Positions 7,346-15,729 of a stretch of 35,858 nt of DNA are shown piece by piece. Below the pieces are notes generated by a model that saw only the letters and a list, made by a program, of their open reading frames with translations, searched no databases and was not told the origin of the DNA. Within the stretch, counting starts at the first letter, position 1. The number at the start of each line of letters is the position of its first letter. A program made the translations under genes and the position numbers. The stretch comes from Candidatus Phocaeicola excrementigallinarum (GTDB lineage: Bacteria > Bacteroidota > Bacteroidia > Bacteroidales > Bacteroidaceae): contig DWVR01000021.1 of the NCBI GenBank assembly GCA_019120125.1, forward strand, positions 1-35,858, given 5' to 3'.

Positions 7346-8581
7346 TTATCGCGGCCTATTGAAGCATTTCTTAAAAAGATAACGTACGGGATACCATACG
7401 GAAAGGAAACCGACCACAATCACCGTAACAAACACGAGCACCACATCCCAGAAATGCACACTTACGGGATAGGCGTCTACAATGAAACTGCCTGACGCCC
7501 CTAAGGATATCAGACCGAACTCCTGTTGCAGCACGCAAAGCGCGACACCCAGTACAATACCTGCCACAGCTCCGATAAAGGTGATCATACGGCCTTCAAA
7601 GAGAAAAATCCGGAGAATCTGCCGCTCGTCCGCGCCCAGATTACGCAGAGTTGACACGTCGTCCCGCTTGTCGATAATCAGCATGGACAACGACCCGATG
7701 ACATTGAAACAGGCAATCATCAGAATGAATGTAAGGAACAGATAGGATATCAGCTTCTCGATTTCCATGATACGGAAAGTGTCCGCCTGTTGCTCATAGC
7801 GGTCGAGTACACGGAAACCGTCTCCCAACCGCTTTTCAATCTTCTCCTTGACGGCATCCACATCGGCTCCCGGCCTGAGTTTCAGGTTGAGCGCGCTCAC
7901 CTCAGTCGTGTACTGGAACAGGCGACGCGCGAACTGCAGGGAGGTGATGATGTAGGAACCGTCATATTTTTCCTGATTCACGGCAAACACAAGCCCGGAA
8001 GAGAACAGGTTGCCCGTATTAAAAGAGGCTGCCGGGTTAGCCATATTGACTTTCGCCCCACGCTTGGGAGCATAAATCTCAAGAGGATCGAGGAAGCGGA
8101 TACCTGTCCCCAACGAGGCCAGCAGCTGCACACCCGGAATGGCATAGTCCACCACCTCATCGTGCAACAGCAGCTCACCTTGACCGAACAGAATGGTGTC
8201 AATCGGCGTGAGTTCGCTGAAATTATCCTCCACTCCCTTGACAACGGCCATCGCCTGTCTCCCCTGATATTGCACCAACGCATTGTCCTCGACCGATTCG
8301 GACACCAAAGCGATCTCAGGCATCCCGCGCAGTTCCGCCACACGGCTGTCCTGTCCGTCGAATACCTTCCCGGAAGCGGGCACCACCTTCAGTTCCGGAT
8401 CGAAAGCCGTGAAGAAAGTGGAAACCAGATCCTGAAATCCGTTGAATACCGACAAGGTACAGACCAGTGCCAGTGTCGCCAATGCCACACCGCACACCGA
8501 GATAGCGGAAATCACATTGATGGCATTATGCGATTTCTTTGAGAAAAGGTATCTCCGCGCAATATAAAAGGAGAAATTCAT
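7346..8581 (-). CDS. LolC/LolE-like ABC transporter permease (FtsX family)
   Basis: This is a 411-residue inner-membrane protein with the architecture of lipoprotein-releasing permeases. A first membrane helix (about 23-47) follows the typical ARRYLFSKKSHNAINVISAISVCG start, then a large periplasmic MacB-like core domain (about 50-270), and three C-terminal helices in the FtsX domain (SYLFLTFILMIACFNVIGS and beyond). Such proteins extract lipoproteins from the inner membrane with a LolD ATPase. No LolD gene is in the window. It is the last gene of the aroQ-pyk-methyltransferase-rbfA transcript, two bases after rbfA. The exact substrate is inferred. Confidence 0.85.
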   Translation of the reverse strand: MNFSFYIARRYLFSKKSHNAINVISAISVCGVALATLALVCTLSVFNGFQDLVSTFFTAFDPELKVVPASGKVFDGQDSRVAELRGMPEIALVSESVEDNALVQYQGRQAMAVVKGVEDNFSELTPIDTILFGQGELLLHDEVVDYAIPGVQLLASLGTGIRFLDPLEIYAPKRGAKVNMANPAASFNTGNLFSSGLVFAVNQEKYDGSYIITSLQFARRLFQYTTEVSALNLKLRPGADVDAVKEKIEKRLGDGFRVLDRYEQQADTFRIMEIEKLISYLFLTFILMIACFNVIGSLSMLIIDKRDDVSTLRNLGADERQILRIFLFEGRMITFIGAVAGIVLGVALCVLQQEFGLISLGASGSFIVDAYPVSVHFWDVVLVFVTVIVVGFLSVWYPVRYLFKKCFNRPR

Positions 8582-8583
8582 GG

Positions 8584-8919
8584 CTATTTCTTCAGCAGCT
8601 CATCAATGTGCGCCGCATAATCCAACGAATCGTCCACGAAGAACTTCAGTTCAGGTATGATGCGCAACTGAAAACGGACACGCTTTCCCAATTCATAGCG
8701 TATCGCCTTCATGTTCGCGTTGATGTTCTTCACGATTTCCTCGCTCCGTTCGGAAGGGAACACGCTCAGATACACACGCGCGTAGCTCAGGTCCGGACTG
8801 ATGCGGACGATAGTGACCGACACGATGACACCGTGCATGGCCTTGGTCTGCAGCAAAAAGATCTCGCTCAGCTCCTTCTGAATCAGCCGGGCAATCTTGT
8901 TCTGTCTGGTTGTTTCCAT
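8584..8919 (-). CDS. rbfA: 30S ribosome-binding factor RbfA
   Basis: This is a 111-residue KH-like protein that binds the 30S subunit and helps mature the 16S rRNA 5' end, notably in the cold. The sequence shows the family features: RQNKIARLIQKELSEI at the start, the conserved SVTIVRISPDLSYARVYLSV strand region (34-53) and the AHIDELL end. It lies seven bases after the methyltransferase gene and two before the permease gene, so it is co-transcribed with both. Confidence 0.93.
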   Translation of the reverse strand: METTRQNKIARLIQKELSEIFLLQTKAMHGVIVSVTIVRISPDLSYARVYLSVFPSERSEEIVKNINANMKAIRYELGKRVRFQLRIIPELKFFVDDSLDYAAHIDELLKK

Positions 8920-8926
8920 ATCATTG

Positions 8927-9568
8927 TCATTTTTTCCGTATGATGGTCAGCCCGTCGCGCAAGGGAAGGATCACCTTCTCCACACGCGTGTCAGCCGCCA
9001 CCAGATCATTAAACTTCTTTATCCCGATGGTCTGGGCATCCGCATGCCGGGGCTCTTCCTCAAGCACATGCCCGTCCCACAAAGTGTTATCAGCTATTAT
9101 ATAACCGCCCGGCCCCATCTTTTTCAGGATCATCTCATAATAATCCACATAGAAACGCTTGTTCCCGTCCACGAAAGCCAGGTCAAAACGGATGTCCATC
9201 CGAGGAACCATCTCCAACGCGTCACCGATGTAGAACCTGATCTTATCCGCATAAGGCGAGTTCTCAAGCCATGGACGGGTGAAATCCTCCTGCTCGTCAT
9301 TGATCTCGAAAGTATGGAGCATCGCACCCTCTTCCAGACCCTCGGCCATGCAAAGGGCGGAATAGCCGCTATAGGTGCCGATTTCAAGCACCTGTCTCGG
9401 ACGGATCATCCTTACAAACATTTTCAGCATACGCCCCTGCAAATGGCCCGAAGCCATACGGGGACGCAACAGTTTCACGTGCGTGGCCCGGTACAGTTCC
9501 GCCAGATACTCTCCTTCGGAATCAATATGCCGAAGGATGTAGTCGTCAAGAGCATCCGTCTCTTTCAT
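8927..9568 (-). CDS. SAM-dependent O-methyltransferase (COMT-like)
   Basis: This is a 213-residue class I methyltransferase of the catechol O-methyltransferase-like family 3. The SAM-binding motif is LEIGTYSGYS (61-70), an acidic ribose-binding residue sits in TFEIN (Glu88), and the metal site is formed by Asp134 in FVDGNK plus Asp160-Asn161 in IIADNTLW. Bacterial relatives include TrmR, which modifies tRNA wobble uridine, as well as enzymes acting on small catechols. I cannot choose between these. The gene is nine bases after pyk and seven before rbfA. The translation-factor neighbour mildly favours an RNA substrate. Confidence 0.85.
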   Translation of the reverse strand: MKETDALDDYILRHIDSEGEYLAELYRATHVKLLRPRMASGHLQGRMLKMFVRMIRPRQVLEIGTYSGYSALCMAEGLEEGAMLHTFEINDEQEDFTRPWLENSPYADKIRFYIGDALEMVPRMDIRFDLAFVDGNKRFYVDYYEMILKKMGPGGYIIADNTLWDGHVLEEEPRHADAQTIGIKKFNDLVAADTRVEKVILPLRDGLTIIRKK

Positions 9569-9577
9569 TCCCGGGAA

Positions 9578-11038
9578 TCAAAGATAACGGTTACGGTTCG
9601 GGAGGAAATAATCTTCCTCGTCATCCAACACGTCGCCTACCTGGTTGATCTCAAGGAAAGACGTGTGGGTACCCTTCTTGCCACCGCTCAGATAAGCCAC
9701 CATCTCATTTCTGGACAACACTCCGTCATTTAGCAGCTTGCGCAAAGCGGTGAAATAATATTCCTGGCCGTTCGCCTTTTCAGGCATATAGATAGCCTCG
9801 ACACCATACGACAAAGCCAGATGACGCATGGTCTTTTCCTTGTAACAGATGGCCAGCACGGGATATTTTCCTCTGAAAGCGGCAAGGTTACGGGCTGTCA
9901 GTCCACTGAAACTGTCTGTAATGATGGCACGGATCGGCATCAGGGTGGTCGCGCGCACCGCCTGTTTGGCCAGGAAACTGGTCACGTCCGTATTTTTCGG
10001 GGTCAGGGGAATAGGTATGTCGTTCTCTTCCATCTTGTCTTTCTCGGCCTGTGCCGCGATCTTGGTCATGGTCTTGACAGCCTCCACCGGATATTTCCCG
10101 TATGCGGTCTCTCCACTGAGCATCAGCGCGTCCGTACGATAATAAATGGCGTTGGCGATGTCCGTCACCTCGGCACGGGTAGGACGCGGATTATTGATCA
10201 TGGTGTGCAGCATCTGCGTAGCGACAATCACCGGCTTACGGGCAAGGATACATTTCTTGATGAGCAAACGCTGGATGCCCGGGATACGTTCCTGCGGCAC
10301 CTCGATGCCCAGGTCGCCACGGGCCACCATGACACCGTCGGCCACCTCGAGAATCTCATCGATATTGTCCACACCCTCCTGATTCTCAATCTTCGCGATA
10401 ATCTTGATGTCGCTATGATGGGCATCCAGGATCTCACGGATGTCAAGCACATCCTGACGGTTGCGCACGAAAGAATGGGCTATGAAGTCGATATCCTTCT
10501 CAATGGCATAAAGGATGTTGTTGCGGTCCTTCTCCGTGAGTGACGGCAGATTGATACGCACGCCCGGCACGTTCACACTCTTGCGGTTGCCTAACGTCGC
10601 GTCGTTGCGGACCTCACAGACCAGAGCCTCGTCCGTCTTTTCCATCACCTCCAGTTCCAGCTCACCATCGTCAATCAGGACATGCGCGCCCACCGACAAA
10701 TCCTTCACGAATCCCGGATAAGAGACAGCGATACACTCACGGGTGGTCTCCTTCTCAGGATCGCCTATAATCATCACACGTTCGCCGGTCTTGAAATCAA
10801 TCGGACCTTCCGGACAGACCGTCGTCCTCACTTCCGGTCCTTTGGTATCCATCAGGATCGCGATACGGTTGGAGACCGTCCGCACATTCTGTATCAGTTT
10901 TTCGAAACCTTCGCGGCTGGCATGGGCCGTATTCATACGCACCACGTTCATGCCTGCCTCAAACAGGTCTCTGATAAAGTCCACTTCACAACGCAGGTCC
11001 GAGATGGACGCCACGATCTTTGTTTGTTTGAGCATCAT
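9578..11038 (-). CDS. pyk: Pyruvate kinase
   Basis: This 486-residue glycolytic enzyme converts phosphoenolpyruvate and ADP to pyruvate and ATP. The barrel carries MDTKGPEVRT (63-72), the catalytic Lys in KIENQEG (216-222), VARGDLGIEV (238-247) and ATQML with PRPTRAE (273-290). The C-terminal effector domain covers about 350-486. The phosphate/K+ motif reads RMNTAHAS (34-41), where most pyruvate kinases have RLNFSHG, so the potassium-ligating Ser is Ala38. The start has two ATGs in a row (11038 and 11035) and either may be used. It is the second gene of the aroQ operon, 14 nt after aroQ. Confidence 0.93.
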   Translation of the reverse strand: MMLKQTKIVASISDLRCEVDFIRDLFEAGMNVVRMNTAHASREGFEKLIQNVRTVSNRIAILMDTKGPEVRTTVCPEGPIDFKTGERVMIIGDPEKETTRECIAVSYPGFVKDLSVGAHVLIDDGELELEVMEKTDEALVCEVRNDATLGNRKSVNVPGVRINLPSLTEKDRNNILYAIEKDIDFIAHSFVRNRQDVLDIREILDAHHSDIKIIAKIENQEGVDNIDEILEVADGVMVARGDLGIEVPQERIPGIQRLLIKKCILARKPVIVATQMLHTMINNPRPTRAEVTDIANAIYYRTDALMLSGETAYGKYPVEAVKTMTKIAAQAEKDKMEENDIPIPLTPKNTDVTSFLAKQAVRATTLMPIRAIITDSFSGLTARNLAAFRGKYPVLAICYKEKTMRHLALSYGVEAIYMPEKANGQEYYFTALRKLLNDGVLSRNEMVAYLSGGKKGTHTSFLEINQVGDVLDDEEDYFLPNRNRYL

Positions 11039-11052
11039 AGATATTCTAAATC

Positions 11053-11484
11053 TTAGTTATTGTTTTTTGTGTCCAACAGCGCCTCTACCGCAAGCCGGTA
11101 AGAATCGAGTCCGAATCCGCAGATCACCCCCAGACAGGCACATGAGATCATGGATTTGTGGCGGAACTCCTCCCGCTTATGCACATTCGAGATGTGCACC
11201 TCGATGACCGGAGCCGTCACGGCACGGATCGCGTCCTGCAAGGCTATGGAAGTGTGCGTGTACGCGCCCGCGTTCAGGACAATCCCGTCACAATCAAAAC
11301 CGGTCTCATGGATCTTATTGATCATCTCGCCTTCCACGTTCGACTGGAAATAATCCAGCTCCACCGAAGGATAACGCTTCCTGAGCCCTTCAAGATAGCT
11401 TTCAAAAGATTCCGAGCCATAGATGGAAGGTTCACGCTTGCCCAACAGGTTGATGTTCGGGCCATTGATAATTTGTATTCTCAT
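11053..11484 (-). CDS. aroQ: 3-dehydroquinate dehydratase, type II
   Basis: This 143-residue enzyme of the shikimate pathway dehydrates 3-dehydroquinate. Hallmarks are NGPNINLLGKREP (7-19), the catalytic Tyr22 in SIYG, Asn71 in NAGAYTHTS, Glu95 and His97 in EVHISN, and Arg108 in REEFRHKS. The open frame extends upstream to 11634, but the extra 50 residues do not resemble the family and would run over the promoter at 11541. The ATG at 11484 gives the standard length. It heads the minus-strand operon aroQ-pyk-methyltransferase-rbfA-permease and is divergent from xerD. Confidence 0.94.
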   Translation of the reverse strand: MRIQIINGPNINLLGKREPSIYGSESFESYLEGLRKRYPSVELDYFQSNVEGEMINKIHETGFDCDGIVLNAGAYTHTSIALQDAIRAVTAPVIEVHISNVHKREEFRHKSMISCACLGVICGFGLDSYRLAVEALLDTKNNN

Positions 11485-11540
11485 CTGAACTAATCCTATT
11501 GAAATATTAATATCATTTCGCGCATCAAATAAATACGCGG

Positions 11541-11548
11541 CAAAGATA
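11541..11548 (-). promoter_or_regulatory. Probable -7 element of the aroQ-pyk operon
   Basis: On the minus strand this reads TATCTTTG (exact TAnnTTTG). A TTTG at 11572-11575 lies 23 nt upstream, a little farther than the usual 19-21. It leaves a leader of roughly 50 nt before aroQ. Confidence 0.6.
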
Positions 11549-11767
11549 ATACAAAAAAGTGATATACTGAGCAAATCACGGAAAATACCCTCCGAAATCG
11601 TCTGAAAGCCAACCGTCCCACGACTTTCCGACATGCCTCACCGAGACATTCTGAAAAAGGACATCCGGCAAACAACTGTACCTTCTGGCTGGACACACAG
11701 ACTTTCCCTAACGGCATCGGGGTTTCAAACATGAAACGAGTCTTATCCAACACATGAAACCTTTTGT

Positions 11768-11775
11768 TATCTTTG
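11768..11775 (+). promoter_or_regulatory. Probable -7 element of xerD
   Basis: TATCTTTG is an exact TAnnTTTG match 19 nt before the xerD ATG, implying a leader of only about 12 nt. No -33 TTTG is seen. Confidence 0.6.
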
Positions 11776-11794
11776 CAGGCAGACAAAAGAACAA

Positions 11795-12706
11795 ATGAGC
11801 ACCACGAAAAACGACAAAATAATAATAAGGTACAGACAATACCTAAAACTGGAGAAATCCCTTTCAGGAAACACCGTAGGAGCCTATCTCAGCGACCTGG
11901 AAAAGCTTCTGAAATACCTTGCGGCTGAAGAAAAAGACTTCAGGGACGTCACACTCGACGATCTGGAAACGTTCTCCGCCGGCCTGAGAGACCTCGGCAT
12001 ACAGCCCCGCTCCCAGGCACGCATCCTTTCGGGCATCCGCTCGTTCTACCATTTTCTGGTCATGGAAGACTACATCACTCAAGACCCCTCCGAACTGCTC
12101 GAGTCGCCCCAGACAGGAAAACACCTCCCCGACGTGATGACCGTGGAAGAAATAGACACTCTGATCGGCGCCATCGACCGGACCTCCCGGGAAGGCCAGC
12201 GCAACAGAGCCATTCTGGAAACCCTCTACAGCTGCGGACTGCGCGTAAGCGAGTTGTGCGCCCTGAGACTCTCCGACCTGTATCTGGACGAAGGATTCAT
12301 CAAGGTAGAGGGAAAAGGAAACAAGCAACGGCTGGTCCCGATCTCCCCAAAAGCCGTGAAAGAGCTCAGGAACTACTTTCCCGACCGGAACGAGGGACTC
12401 ATCAAACCAGGGTACGAGGATTATGTATTCATCAGCCGTTTCGGGAAAAACATCTCGCGTATCATGGTGTTCCACATCATCAAGGAACTGGCCGGCATGA
12501 CAGGCATCAAAAAGACAGTCAGTCCCCACACGTTCCGCCACTCGTTCGCCACCCACTTGCTTGAGGGAGGAGCCAACCTGAGAGCCATCCAGTGTATGCT
12601 GGGGCATGAGAGCATCGGCACTACAGAGATATATACACATATCGACAGGAACAGGCTTCGCGAAGAGATAATAGGACACCACCCGCGAAATCAGCGCAAA
12701 TCATAA
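11795..12706 (+). CDS. xerD: Tyrosine site-specific recombinase XerD
   Basis: This 303-residue tyrosine recombinase is of the Xer type, which resolves chromosome dimers at dif with its partner XerC and FtsK. The N-terminal SAM-like core-binding domain (about 1-108) begins with YRQYLKLEKSLSGNTVGAY. The catalytic domain has Arg150 (GLRVSE), the beta-hairpin Lys in GKGNKQR (173-179), His245 and Arg248 (HTFRHSFATH), His271 (LGHESI) and nucleophile Tyr280 (TEIYTHI). All six catalytic positions are intact. Its solitary position and normal length favour the housekeeping recombinase over an integrase of a mobile element; XerC versus XerD is inferred. Confidence 0.88.
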   Translation: MSTTKNDKIIIRYRQYLKLEKSLSGNTVGAYLSDLEKLLKYLAAEEKDFRDVTLDDLETFSAGLRDLGIQPRSQARILSGIRSFYHFLVMEDYITQDPSELLESPQTGKHLPDVMTVEEIDTLIGAIDRTSREGQRNRAILETLYSCGLRVSELCALRLSDLYLDEGFIKVEGKGNKQRLVPISPKAVKELRNYFPDRNEGLIKPGYEDYVFISRFGKNISRIMVFHIIKELAGMTGIKKTVSPHTFRHSFATHLLEGGANLRAIQCMLGHESIGTTEIYTHIDRNRLREEIIGHHPRNQRKS

Positions 12707-12787
12707 CAAAATGTGCGGTTTTAATCTTTTTTCAAGGAGAAATTCAAAAAAAAGGCGGAAAATATTAACAAGTATGTGAGTTTTTCT

Positions 12788-12795
12788 TATCTTTG
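12788..12795 (+). promoter_or_regulatory. Probable -7 element of the TPR lipoprotein gene
   Basis: TATCTTTG is an exact TAnnTTTG match, 63 nt before the ATG at 12859. This implies an AT-rich untranslated leader of about 55 nt. Confidence 0.6.
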
Positions 12796-12858
12796 CCCCA
12801 AATAATCAATCGGAACGAATAGATTATTCATTATAATACAAACTAAATATTTAACATC

Positions 12859-14535
12859 ATGATTAAAAAGTTGTATTTGCCCCTCGTGGCATTGTTTGTC
12901 CTTGCCTTCACTTCATGCGGCAAGATGGGCGAATTGTCTCCAGACTATTTCACAACCAATCCTGAAGTGCTGGAAGCAGTCGCAGGTAAAGTTCCTGTAA
13001 CTATCACAGGTAAGTTCCCGGAAAAGTACTTCAAGAAAAACGCCGTAGTTGAAGTGACTCCGGTCCTGAGATGGGACGGCGGTGAGGCAAAAGGCCAGCC
13101 GGCAACCTTCCAAGGCGAAAAAGTACAAGGCAACGACCAGACTATCACTTACAAGACTGGCGGTACTTATACGATGAAAGCCGTATTCGACTATGTTCCT
13201 GAAATGGCTAAGTCCGAGCTGTATCTTGATTTCAAGATCAACTACAAGAACAAAGAATACACCATTCCTTCCGTAAAGATCGCAGACGGTGTGATCGCCA
13301 CTTCCGAACTGCCGACTGTAAACTCAGCCAACGCAGCTTACTCTGCCGACGCTTACGAACGTATCATCAAGCAGGCTAAGGAAGCTCAGATCATGTTCCT
13401 GATCCAGCAGGCCAACATCCGTGCGAGCGAACTGAAGTCCGAAAACCTGAAAGCGTTCAACAAGCAGGTTGTCAACGTAGCCAACGACACAAAGAACTAC
13501 AAGCTGAACAACATCGAGATCTCTGCATACGCATCTCCTGATGGTGGTTATGAGCTGAACGACAAACTGGCTGCAAACCGTCAGAACAACACAGAGAAAT
13601 ACCTCAACAAGGAATTGAAGAAAGGCGAAATCGAGACTCAGGTTGACACCAAGTATACGGCTCAGGACTGGGACGGCTTCAAGGAACTCGTTTCCAAGTC
13701 AAACATCCAAGACAAAGACCTGATCTTGCGCGTACTCTCAATGTACTCGGATCCGGAACAGCGTGAGACTGAAATCAAGAACATCTCTTCAGTATACAAG
13801 ACTCTGGCTGACGAGATCCTGCCGCAGTTGCGCCGCGCACGCCTGACAGCCAACTATGACGTAATCGGTCGCAGCGATGAGGAAATCAACGCTACATTCG
13901 ACGCTGCTCCCGACTCTCTGAGCGTAGAGGAACTGCTGTACGCAGCCACTCTGACTAACGACAACGCACGTAAGGAAGCCATCTACAAGAAGACTGTAGA
14001 ACTGTATCCGAACGACTTCCGCGCATACAACAACTTGGGTCTGATGGCTTATGCCGCTGGTGACCGTGCCGCTGCCGAGAACTACTTCAAACAGGCTGCA
14101 AGCAAGAACGCCAACGCTCCTGAAGTCAACACCAACCTCGGTCTTTGCGAACTGGCTAAAGGCAATGTGGCAGAAGCTGAGACTTACCTGAGCAAATCTT
14201 CCGGTGCGAACACCGCTAACGAGGCTCTGGGTAACCTGTACATCAAACAAGGCCAGTATGACCGTGCCGTACAGGCATTCGGTGATACGAAATCGAACTC
14301 CGCTGCTTTGGCACAGATTCTGGCTAAGGACTACAACAAGGCTAAGTCCACTTTGTCTGCTGTCAAGAATCCGGACGCTTACACCAACTACCTGATGGCT
14401 ATCGTAGGTGCAAGAACCAATAACGCTGACTTGGTTAAGAGCAGCATGGCTAAGGTTAAGCAGCAAGACGCCGCTTTGGCCGCCAAAGCTGTGAACGACC
14501 GTGAATTCGCAAAATACGCAAGCGAAATCCAGTAA
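12859..14535 (+). CDS. Lipoprotein with OmpA-like region and TPR repeats
   Basis: This is a 558-residue envelope protein. A signal peptide ends in the lipobox FTSC, with lipidated Cys20. Residues about 40-150 look beta-rich. Residues about 180-260 carry an OmpA-C-like stretch (IEISAYASPDGGYELN then NRQNNTEKYLNKEL), the pattern that binds peptidoglycan in OmpA-family proteins. Residues about 356-490 form TPR-like helical pairs (FRAYNNLGLMAYAAGDRAAAENYF and following). The coding sequence strongly prefers CGT, GGT, GCT, AAC and AAG and avoids AGG/CGG, unlike its neighbours, which suggests high expression. It has its own promoter and a strong terminator. A structural cell-wall link is inferred. 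Confidence 0.8.
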   Translation: MIKKLYLPLVALFVLAFTSCGKMGELSPDYFTTNPEVLEAVAGKVPVTITGKFPEKYFKKNAVVEVTPVLRWDGGEAKGQPATFQGEKVQGNDQTITYKTGGTYTMKAVFDYVPEMAKSELYLDFKINYKNKEYTIPSVKIADGVIATSELPTVNSANAAYSADAYERIIKQAKEAQIMFLIQQANIRASELKSENLKAFNKQVVNVANDTKNYKLNNIEISAYASPDGGYELNDKLAANRQNNTEKYLNKELKKGEIETQVDTKYTAQDWDGFKELVSKSNIQDKDLILRVLSMYSDPEQRETEIKNISSVYKTLADEILPQLRRARLTANYDVIGRSDEEINATFDAAPDSLSVEELLYAATLTNDNARKEAIYKKTVELYPNDFRAYNNLGLMAYAAGDRAAAENYFKQAASKNANAPEVNTNLGLCELAKGNVAEAETYLSKSSGANTANEALGNLYIKQGQYDRAVQAFGDTKSNSAALAQILAKDYNKAKSTLSAVKNPDAYTNYLMAIVGARTNNADLVKSSMAKVKQQDAALAAKAVNDREFAKYASEIQ

Positions 14536-14558
14536 TCCACCAAAATAGCTGAAGAAGA

Positions 14559-14586
14559 AGCCGGGAGTTTTCTCCCGGCTTTTTTT
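14559..14586 (+). terminator. Rho-independent terminator of the TPR lipoprotein gene
   Basis: A perfect 9-bp stem (14559-14567 AGCCGGGAG with 14572-14580) with a TTTT loop is followed by six further T residues. It begins 23 nt after the stop codon. Confidence 0.93.
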
Positions 14587-14688
14587 ATGCAACCGGACAC
14601 AGAACTCAAGGTCCCGATAATATTATTCATGAAAAATGCCCGTATTCCGATTTTATTATGTATTTTCGCATAATTCAAAAAGGGTATT

Positions 14689-15705
14689 ATGAAGAAACTA
14701 TTTCCATTGTGCGGATTCCTTTGTCTGGTAATGTGCATCTCCTCATGTAAAAAAAGCGACAGCTTCGACTTGAAAGGTGAAATGCAGGACCTGACTTCTG
14801 ACATCATACTGGCAATCTACGATGACCCTGACTCAAAAATTGACACGATTTATCCGAGAAACGGAAAATTTGAATACACATTTGTTCCAGACACATTATG
14901 CCTGATACGCCTTGCGGACGACTCTGGGCACACAATCCCGGTCTTTGCGGACAAAGGATGGGGAGTGACATTGAAAGGCAGTTTCTCCAGACCGGTCATC
15001 GAAGGGGACGGATACAATCAGGAATACCAGGAATTCCTGACACAGATCGGGAATGCCGGGAACCCACAGGAACAGGAAAGGATTGCCGAGACGTTCATCA
15101 AATCCCACCCACAGTCCTTCGTCTCTGCCTATCTGATCAACCGGTATTTCGTACAGAAAGACCAACCTGATGAAAAGAAAATCATGGAGCTCATCAATCC
15201 GCTCGATGGCAAGGTGAAGGACAGCAGAGTGCTGGGAGTGGTCATAAAATCCTTACCTGACGAGAAGAGGAACAAAAAAAGCACAGACTACATCAGCTAT
15301 TACTCGGTGAGAAAAAGAGACGGGAAATACCTGTCATGGAATAACAAGAAAGGACAATACACACTGATCAACTTCTGGGCAACCTGGAACAAGAAAAGCG
15401 TGGAACTGAAGGACTCTCTCCACCAACTTTGCAAGGAATTCAAGAAAGAGGAGCTGAAAGTACTGAACATATCGCTGGACTTTGACATGAAAGCATGGGA
15501 AAAGAACTGCGAAAACGATTCGGAACAGTGGATTGAGGTCTGCGACAAGGAAGGATGGAACAATACCATTGCCGGGCAGATGAACATCCGGCAAATTCCG
15601 TACAATATTCTGGTAAACTCAGGAAGAAGAGTGGAAGCCAAGAACCTATACGGCAACAGGTTGAGGAAGAAACTCCATGAATTGACAGACAAAGACAAAA
15701 AATAA
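14689..15705 (+). CDS. Thioredoxin-like lipoprotein lacking the CxxC active site
   Basis: This 338-residue envelope protein has a signal peptide ending in ISSC, with lipidated Cys20. The N-terminal part (about 24-110) resembles the DUF4369 domain found before thioredoxin folds in Bacteroidetes. The C-terminal part (about 210-332) has the thioredoxin fold signature TLINFWATW, but the next residues are NKKS (234-237) where an oxidoreductase has CxxC. The cis-Pro loop is kept (RQIPYNILV, Pro304). It therefore cannot do normal disulfide chemistry and is probably a binding or chaperone-like member. A weak -7-like TATTTTCG lies at 14661-14668. comM starts 24 nt downstream, so they may be co-transcribed. 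Confidence 0.78.
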   Translation: MKKLFPLCGFLCLVMCISSCKKSDSFDLKGEMQDLTSDIILAIYDDPDSKIDTIYPRNGKFEYTFVPDTLCLIRLADDSGHTIPVFADKGWGVTLKGSFSRPVIEGDGYNQEYQEFLTQIGNAGNPQEQERIAETFIKSHPQSFVSAYLINRYFVQKDQPDEKKIMELINPLDGKVKDSRVLGVVIKSLPDEKRNKKSTDYISYYSVRKRDGKYLSWNNKKGQYTLINFWATWNKKSVELKDSLHQLCKEFKKEELKVLNISLDFDMKAWEKNCENDSEQWIEVCDKEGWNNTIAGQMNIRQIPYNILVNSGRRVEAKNLYGNRLRKKLHELTDKDKK

Positions 15706-15729
15706 ACACCCATAACCCTGTAACCTTAA

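Larger units (their letters stand above)
11485..11794. other. Divergent intergenic region between aroQ and xerD
   Basis: This 310-nt stretch contains the two outward promoters (11541-11548 minus, 11768-11775 plus). About 190 nt between them hold no believable gene: the overlapping minus frames have no family features and would cover both promoters. Bases 11721-11727 (GGTTTCA) can pair with TGAAAC at 11732-11737 or with TGAAACC at 11755-11761, so two alternative small hairpins are possible next to the xerD promoter. Confidence 0.6.

Noticed and set aside
7790..8542. Plus-strand frame of 250 codons over the LolC/E-like gene
   Set aside because: It is antisense to a permease with a complete domain layout and has no promoter or family features.
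11485..11634. N-terminal extension of AroQ by 50 residues
   Set aside because: It would cover the operon promoter and is absent from the usual 140-150 residue family length.
11496..11786. Possible 96-residue minus-strand protein between aroQ and xerD
   Set aside because: It overlaps both divergent promoters and shows no conserved pattern or start signal.
11795..12706. xerD as the integrase of a mobile element
   Set aside because: It has normal Xer length, lies in a conserved housekeeping context and has no attachment-site repeats or other mobile genes nearby.
13789..14592. Minus-strand frame of 267 codons opposite the TPR lipoprotein
   Set aside because: It starts in or beyond the terminator of the real gene and has no family similarity that I can see.
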